DNA of 64,000 nucleotides from Halobellus ruber (GTDB lineage: Archaea; Halobacteriota; Halobacteria; Halobacteriales; Haloferacaceae), in assembly GCF_014212355.1 (NCBI RefSeq), contig NZ_JACKXD010000003.1, positions 62,001 through 126,000 of the forward strand, in the 5' to 3' direction. Of the stretch, positions 42,538 to 51,750 are shown piece after piece; within the stretch, counting starts at the first letter, position 1; each line of letters starts with the position of its first letter. The notes under the pieces are model-generated. The model was not told the origin of the DNA and did no database searches. It saw only the letters and a program-made list of their open reading frames with translations. The translations under genes were made by a program, and so were the position numbers.

Positions 42538-43464
42538 CCCATCCGCCACCACGGTCGGCTCCCGAATGATCCCGTCGAGGTGCAGCGGCGCGTCGGTCTC
42601 GCCGCCGATGCCGGCGTTGTCGCCGATGGCGATGTGAACCGTCCCCGCGGCCTTCTCGTCGAGCAGCACCGAGCCGACGAGGTCTGTCACCCCGACGTTG
42701 GTGCCGATCCCCAGTTCCGCGAGGGTGTAGGCGTCGCGGCCGACCTCGTCGGCGGCGGCCTCGACCTGGTTGCGGATCTCGTCGTCGGAGATCTCGGTCA
42801 CGTACCCGTCCTCGACCTCGAAGCGGAGCCGCTGGCCGTCCGCGAGCACCCCGTGGGGCCGCATCGTCCCGTCGACGACGTAGGTCCCGTTCGCCGTCTC
42901 GGGTGCGACGAACACCTCGCCCGCGGGGAGGTTCGAGAAGTCGCCGGCGTCGTGGACCATCCCGGTGTCGGCGTGCCACGGCCGGTCGCCGGGCTCGACG
43001 GTGATGTCGGTCCCCGCGGGGGCGGTGACGCGGATCTCCTCGGCGTCGGCGACCCGGTCGAGCATCGCCTCGCAGTGGGCGGCGATGGCCTCGTAGTCGG
43101 CGTCGAGCCCCGTGACGAACACCTCCTCGGTGATCCCGGGGAGGGTGGCGCCGCGGGCGCCCGTGTCGCAGGCGCTGCCGCGGGCGCGGGTGTGACTGAG
43201 GCTCTTCGTCGTCGGCGCCAGAAAGGCGTCGGCGTCGGCCATCGCGGCGGCCACCGGCCCCGGCGGCTCCGCGCCGTGCTGTTCGCCCGGGGGATACTGG
43301 AGCAGGACCGTCTCCTCGGCCACGGCCGCGGCGGCGTCGTAGAGCGCCTCACCGATCGGCCGCCGCTCGTCGTCGGTGATCACGGCGCACGACTCGTCGG
43401 CACCGAGCCCCAGACACTGCTCGACCGCCGTCGTCGCGGCGGTTTCGAGTCCGTCAGTCGACAT
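42514..43464 (-). CDS. Aminopeptidase, M29 (thermophilic aminopeptidase)-type
   Basis: This 316-residue protein resembles M29-type metallo-aminopeptidases. A substrate-side domain (about 1-170) is followed by the metal-site half: the VGTNVGV-like TNVGVTDLVGSVLLDEKA block, then GTVHIAIGDNAGIGGETDAPLHLDG with His, Asp and Glu residues, and a glycine-rich end. The usual family length is about 350-400 residues, so it is somewhat short. No signal peptide is seen, so it is cytoplasmic. The start at 43464 is divergent from gapB, with a 180-bp region holding a TrmB-like site. Confidence 0.8.
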   Translation of the reverse strand: MSTDGLETAATTAVEQCLGLGADESCAVITDDERRPIGEALYDAAAAVAEETVLLQYPPGEQHGAEPPGPVAAAMADADAFLAPTTKSLSHTRARGSACDTGARGATLPGITEEVFVTGLDADYEAIAAHCEAMLDRVADAEEIRVTAPAGTDITVEPGDRPWHADTGMVHDAGDFSNLPAGEVFVAPETANGTYVVDGTMRPHGVLADGQRLRFEVEDGYVTEISDDEIRNQVEAAADEVGRDAYTLAELGIGTNVGVTDLVGSVLLDEKAAGTVHIAIGDNAGIGGETDAPLHLDGIIREPTVVADGEEVELPR

Positions 43465-43571
43465 AGGTCGTGTTCGGGTCCCCGCGGAGTTAGAGGTTGG
43501 CATCGGGTGGCGGGAAGCGGGGAACGGACCGCGCGACACCCGGTACTCGGCTCCGGAACAATCGCCCGCGT

Positions 43572-43587
43572 TACTCGCCGGGGAGTT
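43572..43587 (+). promoter_or_regulatory. TrmB-like site upstream of gapB
   Basis: TACT-N7-GAGTT (43572-43587) differs at one base from the haloarchaeal TrmB consensus TACT-N7/8-GAGTA. It lies about 60 bp before the gapB ATG, just upstream of an AT-rich region (about 43608-43618) likely to hold the TATA box. That is where an activator would bind. Confidence 0.5.
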
Positions 43588-43645
43588 AATTTCCCGGGAT
43601 TGAGCTCCGAAATAACTATGAATCTCCTCCGCCGACCGTACGGTA

Positions 43646-44716
43646 ATGATACGAGTGGGTGTCAACGGGTACGGAACGATCGGCAAGCGGGTCGCCGACG
43701 CCGTGTCTGCCCAACCGGATATGGAACTCGCCGGGGTCGCCAAGACCCAGCCCAACTTCGAGGCCCACACCGCGGTCGACCTGGGCTACCCGATGTACGC
43801 CGCGATCCCGGAACGCGCGCCGCTTTTCGCGGAAGCCGGGATCGAGACCGCCGGCGTCGTGGACGAACTCGTCGCCGACGCCGACGTGATTGTCGACTGT
43901 ACCCCCTCGGGCGTCGGCGCCGAGAACAGGACGATGTACGCCTCCTACGACACCCCCGCGATCTTCCAAGGCGGCGAGGACGCCGCGGTCGCCGAAACCA
44001 GCTTCAACGCCCGGGCGAACTACGACGACGCCCGCGGCGCCGACGCCGTCCGGGTGGTCTCCTGTAACACGACGGGGCTCTCGCGGCTGGTCGCGCCGCT
44101 GTCGGAGGCCTACGGCGTCGAGAAGGTCCGGGCGACGCTGGTGCGCCGCGGCGGCGACCCGACGCAGAACTCCCGCGGCCCGATCAACGACATCCTCCCG
44201 AACCCGATCTCGATCCCGTCACACCACGGCCCCGACGTCAGGACGATCTTCCCCGATCTGGCGATCGACACGATGGGGCTGAAGGTTCCCGCCACCCTGA
44301 TGCACGTCCACGCGCTCAACGTCACCCTCGAATCCGACGTGACCGCCGCCCACGTCCGACAGCTACTGGAGGGCGAGTCCCGCGTGTACGTCATCCCCGA
44401 GGGCTTCGGGCTCGACGGCGCGGGGAAGCTGAAGGACTTCGCGCTCGACGCCGGCCGCCCGCGCGGCGACATCTGGGAGAACTGCGTGTGGGGCGAATCG
44501 ATCTCGATGGAGGGCCGGGACCTGTATCTCTTCCAGGCCATCCACCAGGAGTCCGACGTCATCCCCGAGAACGTCGACGCGATCCGCGCGATGACCGACG
44601 CCGCCGACGCCGCCGAGAGCATCGAGCGGACGAACCGGACCCTCGGCGTCGGCCTCTCCGGCGACCCCACGGGCTACGGCGACGCCCAGGTCGAGGCCGA
44701 GGCTGCCGACGACTGA
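43646..44716 (+). CDS. gapB: Glyceraldehyde-3-phosphate dehydrogenase, archaeal type II
   Basis: This 356-residue enzyme belongs to the archaeal GAPDH class, which interconverts glyceraldehyde 3-phosphate and 1,3-bisphosphoglycerate with NAD(P). The Rossmann motif [15 protein letters not shown] lies at the start, the catalytic Cys in [12 protein letters not shown] at about 140 and the archaeal-type His in PSHHGPDV at about 192. In Haloferax volcanii the equivalent enzyme works in gluconeogenesis while a bacterial-type enzyme serves glycolysis. Both classes are present in this window, separated by pgk. A TrmB-like site upstream fits that role. Confidence 0.95.
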   Translation: MIRVGVNGYGTIGKRVADAVSAQPDMELAGVAKTQPNFEAHTAVDLGYPMYAAIPERAPLFAEAGIETAGVVDELVADADVIVDCTPSGVGAENRTMYASYDTPAIFQGGEDAAVAETSFNARANYDDARGADAVRVVSCNTTGLSRLVAPLSEAYGVEKVRATLVRRGGDPTQNSRGPINDILPNPISIPSHHGPDVRTIFPDLAIDTMGLKVPATLMHVHALNVTLESDVTAAHVRQLLEGESRVYVIPEGFGLDGAGKLKDFALDAGRPRGDIWENCVWGESISMEGRDLYLFQAIHQESDVIPENVDAIRAMTDAADAAESIERTNRTLGVGLSGDPTGYGDAQVEAEAADD

Positions 44717-44753
44717 ACCGGGGCGATACGGACCGGGGCCACCGGGTACGTTT

Positions 44754-45404
44754 ATGTTTGAGTGCCGAGTGATCGTGACCGTGACCGACGAAGGCCGGCC
44801 CGCCGGGACGCTCCCCGACGGAAGCGACGTCGACGGGGAGGAACTCCCGTTCGACGACGGGCACGAGGAGATGCAACGGCTCCTCGCGGAGTTCGACGTC
44901 CTAGCGGAGACGGTCGACTCCCCCGAGGAGAAAGAGCGGGTGCGGGCCGCACGCAACGCCGCAGTTCTAGCTGCCGACGACGACGAGATCTTCGGGCAGG
45001 TCATCCAGGGGTACGACCGCGCGGACCTCGCGGAGGCCTTCCTTGGCAGCTTGCTCTTCGGGATCCCGATGTTCGTGGAGGGCGGCACAAACGAGGTCGG
45101 GTCGTTCCTGGCGGCGAACCCCCTGTCGCTTTTCGGGACCGTCGTCGGGACGATCGGCCTCGCGATCGGGATCCTCTACGTCGCGGATATCCAGGACGTA
45201 CGGGTGTACAAGCCGATCCTCGGGGTCGTTCCCCGACGGCTCGTCGGCGTGCTCGGCTCGTCGTTCCTGACCGCGCTGGTGATGATGACCGCGTGGGGGC
45301 GCGTCGGGTGGTCGGACCCGCTGCTCGCCGTTGCGACCGTCGTCGCCGCGTTCGTGCCGATGAGCATCGGGGCGGCGCTTGGCGACATCCTCCCGGGGTC
45401 GTAG
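44754..45404 (+). CDS. DUF2391-like integral membrane protein
   Basis: This 216-residue protein has an acidic helical N-terminal part (about 20-85), then five or six hydrophobic segments (about 95-115, 122-145, 165-190 and 195-215). It matches the DUF2391 type of membrane protein, of unknown function, that also lies beside gapB and pgk in Haloferax. The ATG at 44754 lies within a GTTTATG sequence that is itself TATA-like. A GTG at 44781, about 28 bp further on, would be the start of a leaderless transcript and may be the true one. Confidence 0.8.
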   Translation: MFECRVIVTVTDEGRPAGTLPDGSDVDGEELPFDDGHEEMQRLLAEFDVLAETVDSPEEKERVRAARNAAVLAADDDEIFGQVIQGYDRADLAEAFLGSLLFGIPMFVEGGTNEVGSFLAANPLSLFGTVVGTIGLAIGILYVADIQDVRVYKPILGVVPRRLVGVLGSSFLTALVMMTAWGRVGWSDPLLAVATVVAAFVPMSIGAALGDILPGS

Positions 45405-45436
45405 CCGCGAGCGTCGACTGCGGTTGCGAGGGGGCG

Positions 45437-45931
45437 CTACGGCTCGATCTCGTGGAACGTCACGTCGCCGCTGTCGGTGTCGACGGTGGCCACGTGGTAG
45501 GCGTCGTCGGCGCCCGCGAACGGCAGGCCGCCGGGGTTGAGGTGGACGGTCCCGCCCCGCTTCTCGTGGGTCCGCTCGTGGGTGTGGCCCCGGACGACGT
45601 AGTCGTAGTCGCCGCAGTCGACCAAGGCGTCGACCAGTTGTTCGCTCGTCCCGTGGTAGACCGCCACGTCGACGCCGTCGACGGTGAGATGGGCGCTTTC
45701 GCCGTGGTAGGTGCCGAACCCGTCGATCGTTCCGTCCAACGCCCACTCGCCGTCGTTGTTGCCGCGGACGGCGTGGAACTCGATCCCGACGTCGAACGCC
45801 GCGGCGGTGAACGGCGCGACGACGTCGCCGCAGTGGACGATGGCGTCGACGCCCGCAGACTCGAACGTTTCGATCGCGCCACGCGCCAACGCGAGGTTGT
45901 CGTGGGTGTCCGAACAGCAACCGAGCAGCAT
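45437..45931 (-). CDS. Metallophosphoesterase, YfcE/MJ0936 type
   Basis: This 164-residue phosphoesterase has the metal-binding motifs in order: SDTHDN (8-13), HCGDVV (33-38), GNND (about 57-60), a YHGTS His (about 93) and GHTHE (about 115-119). Relatives hydrolyse phosphodiesters with Mn2+ or Ni2+; the natural substrate in haloarchaea is unknown. It is a separate gene between the DUF2391 gene (convergent) and pgk (same strand, 61 bp). Confidence 0.9.
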   Translation of the reverse strand: MLLGCCSDTHDNLALARGAIETFESAGVDAIVHCGDVVAPFTAAAFDVGIEFHAVRGNNDGEWALDGTIDGFGTYHGESAHLTVDGVDVAVYHGTSEQLVDALVDCGDYDYVVRGHTHERTHEKRGGTVHLNPGGLPFAGADDAYHVATVDTDSGDVTFHEIEP

Positions 45932-45992
45932 CGGCGGGGGTTCGGGCCGGGAGCGCTTTACTCCTGGGTCGCCGGCGGGGCCCGATCGCCCG

Positions 45993-47231
45993 TCACCGAC
46001 TCGCCGCCCGCTTGAGGGCCTCGACGCCCGCCAGCGGCCGGCCGGTCAGCGCCCGGATGTACGCACCACCCGCGATCGACACGTGGTCGAAGTCGCTCTC
46101 CGCAAGGCCGTAACGTTCGATCGCCCGCGAGGTGTCGCCGCCGCCGACCACCGAGAAGCAGTCGGTTTCGGCGATCGCCTCCAGGACGGTGACGGTGCCG
46201 ACCGAAAAGGGCTCGTCCTCGAAGACGCCGAGCGCCCCCTTCACGAACACCGCCGCGGAGTCGCGGACGACGTCGGCGTACGCCTCCGCGGTCCCGGTCC
46301 CGACGTCCAGGAAGGAGACCTCCTTCTCGTCGATGTCGTCGACGGCGATTTCCACGCGTTCGCGTCCGGTTCCGTCGGGGTCGGCGTACGCCAGGTCAGT
46401 CGCGAGCGTGATCTGGTCGCCGCGTTCATCCAGCATCCCCTCGATCAGTTCGTGGTTCCGCTCCCACTGGGAGTCATACAGGTCCCGTTCGGGGTCGAGG
46501 TCGAACCCGACCGGGTGGCCGCCGGCCCGGAGGAACAGTTCGCCCGCGATCCCGCCGAGCAGGAAGTCGTCGACGGAATCGCCCAGCGCGTCCATCACCT
46601 CGATCACGTCGGTGGCCTTCGTACCGCCGACCACCATCGTCACCCGGCCGTCGAACTCCCGGCCCGCGATCGCGGTGTTTGCGGCGTACTCCGTCGCCAT
46701 CACCCGGCCGGCGTAGGCGGGCAGCACCTCGGGGAAGCCGACGAGCGAGGCGTGTGAGCGGTGCGCCGCGGAGTAGGCGTCGTTCACGTACGCGTCGACG
46801 TGGGCCGCGAGCGTCCGGACGAACTCGGTGTCGGCCTTGGCCTCGGGGTCTGCCTCCGGCAGTTCGTCGTCACACATCCGGGTGTTTTCGAGCAGCAGGA
46901 TCTCCCCCGGGTCGAGCGCGTCGATGGCGTCGACTGCCGCCTCGCCGTGCGTGTCGGCGACGAATCCGATCCCCTGCCCGACGTGCTCGGCGAGGATCCC
47001 GGCGTGGCCGTCGAGCGACACGAAGTCGTCGCGGCCGGGCCGACCCTGGTGGGCAAGCAAGACGACGCGGTGGCCCGCGTCGGCGAGTTCCCGCACCGTC
47101 TCGGCGTGGCGCTCGAACCGGCGGTTGTCCGTCGGAGTTCCGTCCTCGATCGGCGAGTTGAGATCGAGGCGTACCAGCAGGCGCCGGTCGGCGGGGAGGT
47201 CGTCGAGGGTGTCGAAGCCGTGTGTCGACAT
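45993..47231 (-). CDS. pgk: Phosphoglycerate kinase
   Basis: This 412-residue enzyme transfers the acyl phosphate of 1,3-bisphosphoglycerate to ADP, and runs in reverse during gluconeogenesis. The N-domain substrate loop VRLDLNSPIEDG (about 20-31), HQGRPGRDDF (about 61), the archaeal-type hinge GGTKATDVIEVM (about 183) and the C-domain Gly-rich loop VVGGGDTSRAIE (about 368) are all present. It lies between the two GAPDH genes, 80 bp after gapA on the same strand, an arrangement also seen in Haloferax. Confidence 0.96.
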   Translation of the reverse strand: MSTHGFDTLDDLPADRRLLVRLDLNSPIEDGTPTDNRRFERHAETVRELADAGHRVVLLAHQGRPGRDDFVSLDGHAGILAEHVGQGIGFVADTHGEAAVDAIDALDPGEILLLENTRMCDDELPEADPEAKADTEFVRTLAAHVDAYVNDAYSAAHRSHASLVGFPEVLPAYAGRVMATEYAANTAIAGREFDGRVTMVVGGTKATDVIEVMDALGDSVDDFLLGGIAGELFLRAGGHPVGFDLDPERDLYDSQWERNHELIEGMLDERGDQITLATDLAYADPDGTGRERVEIAVDDIDEKEVSFLDVGTGTAEAYADVVRDSAAVFVKGALGVFEDEPFSVGTVTVLEAIAETDCFSVVGGGDTSRAIERYGLAESDFDHVSIAGGAYIRALTGRPLAGVEALKRAASR

Positions 47232-47311
47232 CGTGGGCGGGGGTCAGTCGTCCGCCCACAAGTAGGTGGAGGATCGGCACCGGGAAGTGGGACGGACGGC
47301 CGTGGCCCCGA

Positions 47312-48361
47312 TTACTCGGTGACGTACGCCGCGACGTCGAGCATCCGGCAGGAGAAGCCGTACTCGTTGTCGTACCACGTCAGGATCTTGTAGAGGCCGC
47401 CGTCGCCGACCTGGTTCGTCGACCGGAGGTCGACCGTCGAGGAAAAGGGCAACCCGAGGATGTCCGAGGAGACCACCTCGTCGTCGGTGTAGCCCAGAAC
47501 GCCCGCGAGCGGCCCGGAATCGGCGGCAGCGCGGAAGGTATCGTTGAGCTCCTCGACCGACGGCGACGCCGACAGCGCCACCACCAGTTCCGTGATCGAC
47601 CCGTTCGGGACCGGCACCCGCATCGCCATCCCGTCGAGTTTGCCCTCCAGTTGGGGAAGGATCGTCGTCGTCGCCGACGCCGCGCCCGTGGAGGTGGGGA
47701 CGATGTTCTCCGCGGCCGCCCGGCCCCGCCGGGTCTTCGCCATCGGGCTGTCGATCAGGCTCTGGCTCCCGGTGTAGGCGTGGACGGTGGTCAGCATTCC
47801 ATAATCGATGCCGTACTCGTCGTCGAGCAGCATCGCGACGGGGCTGATGGAGTTCGTGGTACAGGAGGCGTTCGAGACGACGTCCTCGCCGTCGTACTCG
47901 TCGTGGTTCACGCCGTAGACGATCTGTTTGACGTACTCCTCGCCTTTCGGCGGCGCGGAGATGACCACCGTGTCGGCGCCGGCGTCGAGGTGCGCGGCGG
48001 CGTCGGCCTTGGTGCGGAAGATGCCGGTACATTCGAGCGCCACGTCGACGTCGCGGTCGTCCCACGGGAGTTCCGCGGGGTTCTGGACGTTGTACAGCGG
48101 GACCGAGGTGTCGCCGACGACCAGGGCGTCCTCGACGCGGGTCACGTCGTCGAGCCGGCCCATCACGGTGTCGTGCTTCGCCAGATACGCCATATCCTCG
48201 AAGTCCATCACGTCGTTGATGCCGGCGAGTTCGATCCGGGGGTCGTCCAGGACCGCCCGGAAGACGTTCCGGCCGATCCGGCCGAAGCCGTTGAGGCCGA
48301 CCCGGATCACCGCCGACTCGTCGACGCCGTCGCCCGCATCGAGGTTCGATAGTTCACTCAT
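47312..48361 (-). CDS. gapA: Glyceraldehyde-3-phosphate dehydrogenase, bacterial/class I type
   Basis: This 349-residue phosphorylating GAPDH is of the bacterial/eukaryotic class: Rossmann motif VGLNGFGRIGRNVF (about 24), catalytic Cys in SNASCTTNS (about 167), the STGAA loop (about 225) and WYDNEYGF near the C-terminus. In Haloferax volcanii the equivalent enzyme is needed for glycolysis. The ATG at 48361 (MSELSN) is chosen over an upstream in-frame codon at 48379. A TrmB-like motif overlaps this start codon, which would fit repression during gluconeogenic growth. Confidence 0.96.
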   Translation of the reverse strand: MSELSNLDAGDGVDESAVIRVGLNGFGRIGRNVFRAVLDDPRIELAGINDVMDFEDMAYLAKHDTVMGRLDDVTRVEDALVVGDTSVPLYNVQNPAELPWDDRDVDVALECTGIFRTKADAAAHLDAGADTVVISAPPKGEEYVKQIVYGVNHDEYDGEDVVSNASCTTNSISPVAMLLDDEYGIDYGMLTTVHAYTGSQSLIDSPMAKTRRGRAAAENIVPTSTGAASATTTILPQLEGKLDGMAMRVPVPNGSITELVVALSASPSVEELNDTFRAAADSGPLAGVLGYTDDEVVSSDILGLPFSSTVDLRSTNQVGDGGLYKILTWYDNEYGFSCRMLDVAAYVTE

Positions 48362-48370
48362 AACCGAGTA
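48355..48370 (-). promoter_or_regulatory. TrmB-like site overlapping the gapA start codon
   Basis: On the minus strand TACT-N7-GAGTG includes the ATG of gapA. It differs at one base from the consensus TACT-N7/8-GAGTA. A protein bound here would block initiation, the opposite effect to the upstream site at gapB. Confidence 0.45.
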
Positions 48371-48576
48371 CTTCTCCACCCTCCTACTTGAATCCCTGTG
48401 TCACCGGACGGTAGCAGCCGAGTAATCGACGGGTAGAACCCTCACAGCGTCGTTATTTCGGAGCCGACCGACGAGTCCACCATCCCCGGTCGGGGACCCT
48501 CGCGTCGCCGGCCTGTACCCCCGGGGCGGTCGGACCGCCCGGGTGGGTTTTTGTCCCCGCGCGACCGAGTCGGGGT

Positions 48577-49098
48577 ATGCGAGAGTTCGCCTCCGACCCG
48601 CCGGTGGAGGTCCGCGTCGGCGACGCGCTCCGCGGGGCGGGTGCGTCCGTCGCGGTGGCCGAATCCTGTACCGGGGGGCTGATCGGATCGCTCCTCACCG
48701 ACGTCCCCGGCTCGTCGGATTACTTCGACCGGTCGGTGGTCACCTACTCCTACGACGCGAAGCTGGAAGTCCTGGGCGTCGCCCGCGAGTCGCTTGACGA
48801 CCACGGCGCGGTGTCGGAACCCGTCGCCGGCGAGATGGCGGCGGGCGTCCGCGACACCGCGGGGGTCGACTGGGGGGTCGCGACCACCGGGATCGCCGGC
48901 CCGGACGGCGGCACCGCCGGGAAGCCGGTCGGCACGGTGTACGTCGGCCTCGCGTACCGCGGGGAGTGGGGCACCGGCGACTCCTACACCACCGTCGACC
49001 GCCACGTCTTCGACGGCGACCGCATCGGGATCAAAGAGCAGATCGCACGGCGGGCACTGGAGACGCTACTGGATGCGGTCGCAAGCGAGGACGAGTAA
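48577..49098 (+). CDS. CinA-like, nicotinamide-nucleotide amidohydrolase domain
   Basis: This 173-residue protein is a stand-alone CinA C-terminal domain (PncC). Such enzymes deamidate nicotinamide mononucleotide to nicotinate mononucleotide in NAD salvage. The family motifs are all visible: [14 protein letters not shown] (about 27-40), [15 protein letters not shown] (about 52), [15 protein letters not shown] (about 78) and [17 protein letters not shown] (about 107). It lies in its own transcript, followed after 89 bp by the membrane hydrolase-like gene. Confidence 0.93.
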   Translation: MREFASDPPVEVRVGDALRGAGASVAVAESCTGGLIGSLLTDVPGSSDYFDRSVVTYSYDAKLEVLGVARESLDDHGAVSEPVAGEMAAGVRDTAGVDWGVATTGIAGPDGGTAGKPVGTVYVGLAYRGEWGTGDSYTTVDRHVFDGDRIGIKEQIARRALETLLDAVASEDE

Positions 49099-49187
49099 CC
49101 GGACGCCGCCGGGACCGGGAAACGCGGTGACGGCGCCGACTCCCGGAGGCGGAACGTTTGTAACGGGGCGGCTGAAACCCGCAGTCG

Positions 49188-49742
49188 ATGAACAAAAGCG
49201 GACACGTGCTGAACGGGGCGTTGCTGGCGGTGGGGTTGGGGGCGATCCTCGCCGTCGACCCGACGGCGGGACCGGTCCTCGCGGGGCCGGACGGGGCCGT
49301 CACCGCCGAGTCGGTCGCGGGGGTCGCCGGCGACGTCGGCGCGTCGGTGGCGAAACTCTCCCTGCCGATCATCCTGGGTGCGCTGTTCCCGGACGTCGAC
49401 ACCGCGTTCGGCCGCCACCGGAAGACCTTACACAGTCTGCCGGCGTTGGGGATCTTCCTCGCGTACCCGTTCGTCTTCGGGAACCTCCGGTTCGTCTGGA
49501 TCGGCGTCGCGACCCACTACTTCCTGGATATGGTCGGCTCCAAGCGGGGGATCGCGCTGTTTCACCCCTTCTCCGACACCGAGTACAGCCTCCCGACCGG
49601 CGTGGCGACCTCAAGCGCGTGGGCAACGCAGGTGACGATCGTGATCACGATCGTCGAACTCGCCGTGCTCGGTGCGATCCACTACTACGCGTTCGCCCTC
49701 GACACGTCGGTTGCGGACGCGACGGCCGCGTTCGGGGTGTGA
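49188..49742 (+). CDS. Membrane-bound metal-dependent hydrolase, YdjM type
   Basis: This 184-residue membrane protein matches the YdjM/LexA-binding inner membrane family. NKSGHVLNGALL at the N-terminus has the first conserved His. LFPDVDTAFGRHRKTLHSL (about 65-84) and ATHYFLDM (about 108-115) supply further His/Asp residues. Hydrophobic segments run at about 8-25, 55-65, 88-103 and 145-170. Members are predicted metal-dependent hydrolases of unknown substrate. It converges on the PHP gene with 7 bp between stops. Confidence 0.85.
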   Translation: MNKSGHVLNGALLAVGLGAILAVDPTAGPVLAGPDGAVTAESVAGVAGDVGASVAKLSLPIILGALFPDVDTAFGRHRKTLHSLPALGIFLAYPFVFGNLRFVWIGVATHYFLDMVGSKRGIALFHPFSDTEYSLPTGVATSSAWATQVTIVITIVELAVLGAIHYYAFALDTSVADATAAFGV

Positions 49743-49749
49743 GACGGAC

Positions 49750-50577
49750 TCAGTACTCCCGGACGTCGTCGAACCGCCCCTCGTAAGCCACGTGCCCGGG
49801 ATGTGTGGGTTCGGTCCCCGAGAGGAACAGCCGGTCGACCTTCCCCCAGGTGTTCTCGTAGCCCAGATGCGCGAACTCCGCGATCCCGCGCAAGGTGTGT
49901 GCCGGCGAGTCGCGCCGCAACACCCGTCGCGGGGCCCCCGTCCGCAGCGCCGCGACGAGGTCCGACTCCGAGTCGATCTCCCGCTCGAAGGCGGTCCACA
50001 CCTCGCCGACGCTCCCGCCCAGGTGGGCGTACGAGGAGCCGAACGCGAGGAGCCCCGTCTCCCGGGCGAGCTCCCGCGCCCGACGGTTCCCCCGCGGGAG
50101 CGTCTTGAAGTTGTGCGTCTCGACCGCGTGGATCGCGTCGGCGTGGCGCGTGACGGCCGCGCGGTCGAGGCTGACGTTGAGAAAGTCGGGATGGGGAACG
50201 AGCACCGCCGCGTCCTGGCGGTCGAACGCCGCGAGCGCGCCCGGAAGCGAGACGAAATCCGGCACCGGCTCCGACAGCCCAACCGCCAGGATGTGTCTAC
50301 GGTTTCGCCACGTGCCGGTGAACACCTCGCGGCCGGGCACCACGAGCAGGTCGTCGTCGGAGAACCGCTCGGCGCGGGCGCGGATCTCCGGCAGGCGGGT
50401 GAAGTGGGGTGCATACACCAGGACGTCGAGGTCGCGGGCCTTGGCCCGGTCGACGACCCGCTCGTTCAGCACCTTCACGTGCGGGTCGACGAAGGTCTCC
50501 CTCCCGGGGCGACCGCCCGAGGGGGTCCCCGTCGCCCCCGGTTCTCGCCCCACCTCGGCCCCGTCGCTCCCGGTCAC
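49750..50577 (-). CDS. PHP-domain metal-dependent phosphoesterase
   Basis: This 275-residue protein has a PHP-type fold: an N-terminal VDPHVKV motif (about 30), DVLVYAPHFTRLPEI (about 49-63), the LLVVPGREVF strand (about 78), VLVPHPDF (about 126) and a C-terminal GSSYAHLGGSVG (about 187). Several expected metal-binding His residues are in place, but the first pair differs from the usual HxH. Start GTG at 50577 (MTGSDG); the longer frame upstream looks non-coding. Substrate unknown. Confidence 0.82.
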   Translation of the reverse strand: MTGSDGAEVGREPGATGTPSGGRPGRETFVDPHVKVLNERVVDRAKARDLDVLVYAPHFTRLPEIRARAERFSDDDLLVVPGREVFTGTWRNRRHILAVGLSEPVPDFVSLPGALAAFDRQDAAVLVPHPDFLNVSLDRAAVTRHADAIHAVETHNFKTLPRGNRRARELARETGLLAFGSSYAHLGGSVGEVWTAFEREIDSESDLVAALRTGAPRRVLRRDSPAHTLRGIAEFAHLGYENTWGKVDRLFLSGTEPTHPGHVAYEGRFDDVREY

Positions 50578-50665
50578 GCACGTCGATCCGGCCGGGGTTC
50601 TGTTAGTGGTTGCTATTCGCGCCGACCCCGGAACGGTTTTGTCCCCCTTGCCCGTGGCTACCGGT

Positions 50666-50968
50666 ATGTCCCTGTGGACGTGTGGCATCGCCGGGTGCGA
50701 GGAGCGCTTCGAGGCGGTTGAGTCGGCGATCATCCACCAGACGGTCGAGCACGAGCGACACCAGTGTACGGTCTGCGGGAGCGTCGTCCCCGACGGCTAC
50801 TTCGCGATCCGACACGCCTTCGAGGAGCACTCGCGGGCGGAGTACGTCCGGGCGTACGACGCCGATTCCTCGGCGGTCCGGACCCGCGAGGACGTCAAGC
50901 GGGCCGTCGAGGAGGAGGCTGACCTGCGGGCGGTCGTCACGGAGCTCGAGGAACGCGGCGCGCTGTAA
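50666..50968 (+). CDS. Small C2H2-like zinc finger protein
   Basis: This 100-residue protein holds a double Cys/His array. CGIAGCEERFEAVESAIIHQTVEH (given here as CGIAGC plus HQTVEH, residues 6-29) is followed by CTVCG plus HAFEEH (about 34-55). Both fit C2H2-type zinc sites. The C-terminal 40 residues are a helical acidic tail. Small proteins like this are frequent in haloarchaea and may bind nucleic acid or partner proteins. A GGTTTTG box lies 27 bp before the ATG. Confidence 0.8.
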   Translation: MSLWTCGIAGCEERFEAVESAIIHQTVEHERHQCTVCGSVVPDGYFAIRHAFEEHSRAEYVRAYDADSSAVRTREDVKRAVEEEADLRAVVTELEERGAL

Positions 50969-50997
50969 CCCGCGGCACCGAAGAACCGATCGGCCGA

Positions 50998-51450
50998 CTA
51001 CCGTTCGTCGCTATCGAGCACCCGGATCTGGTCGCCGCGGACGGTGACCGGGATCGGCACCGTGGCCTCGTAGAGTTCGACCGTGACCTGATCCTTCGTC
51101 TCGTCGATCCGCTGGACGCGGGCCTTCTCGCCTTTGAACGGCCCGGCGATCAGTTCGACGATGTCGCCCTCGGCGATCCCCTCGACGTCCGGGGTCGGCG
51201 AGAGGAAGTGTTCGACCTCCGCCATCGAGGAACTCCCGACCTGGCCGCCGCTCTCGACCAGCCCGCGGGCGTGAGGGATCTCCTCTAAGGCGCGGGTGAT
51301 CGCGCCGTCGCTGTCGGCCTCGACCATCACGTAGCTGGTGAGCGAGTCCGGCGCCAACACCGCGTGGATGTCGTCGGCCTCGCGGTTGGCGATCATATCC
51401 GCGACGGTCCGTTCCTGGCTGGCGGTTGTCTTGACCGCGAAGATCGGCAT
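50998..51450 (-). CDS. spt5: Transcription elongation factor Spt5 (NusG homolog)
   Basis: This 150-residue protein is the archaeal Spt5/NusG. It binds the RNA polymerase clamp, raises processivity and links transcription to other processes. The NGN domain covers about 1-85 ([18 protein letters not shown] at the start), and a KOW domain follows (about 95-145, [17 protein letters not shown]). Start MPIFAV at 51450 lies one base after the secE stop, so the two are co-transcribed as in other archaea. Its partner Spt4 is not in the window. Confidence 0.94.
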   Translation of the reverse strand: MPIFAVKTTASQERTVADMIANREADDIHAVLAPDSLTSYVMVEADSDGAITRALEEIPHARGLVESGGQVGSSSMAEVEHFLSPTPDVEGIAEGDIVELIAGPFKGEKARVQRIDETKDQVTVELYEATVPIPVTVRGDQIRVLDSDER

Positions 51451-51451
51451 C

Positions 51452-51625
51452 TCAGACACCCCCGGGGATGAAGCTCATCACCGCGAAGATCAGGAACCCC
51501 AGAAAGCCGACGAGCACGATGCCGGCGCCGGCGATGAGGCTGATCTGTGAGAACTCCTCCCAGCCGGGAGTGCTGGCCAGCTTCAACACCCGCACGTAGC
51601 TGGTCAGGTCGTACTTGACATCCAT
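51452..51625 (-). CDS. secE: Preprotein translocase subunit SecE (Sec61-gamma)
   Basis: This 57-residue protein is too short for many gene finders but is clear. [19 protein letters not shown] begins with the amphipathic helix, [11 protein letters not shown] is the conserved hinge, and one membrane helix (about 34-54) follows. SecE clamps the SecY channel for protein export. The stop (51452-51454) is one base from the spt5 ATG. The secE-spt5 order and closeness to ftsZ match other haloarchaea. Confidence 0.93.
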   Translation of the reverse strand: MDVKYDLTSYVRVLKLASTPGWEEFSQISLIAGAGIVLVGFLGFLIFAVMSFIPGGV

Positions 51626-51750
51626 CTTACCGGCAGTAGACGGGCGGGCTTTTTCTGTCTATCGATGCGCGTAGCGGGCGGGTGTCGGAAACGGACGCGG
51701 AAAGACGACGCGGGAGACGGGAAGCCGGCCGGACCGTCGGTCGGGGTGGA

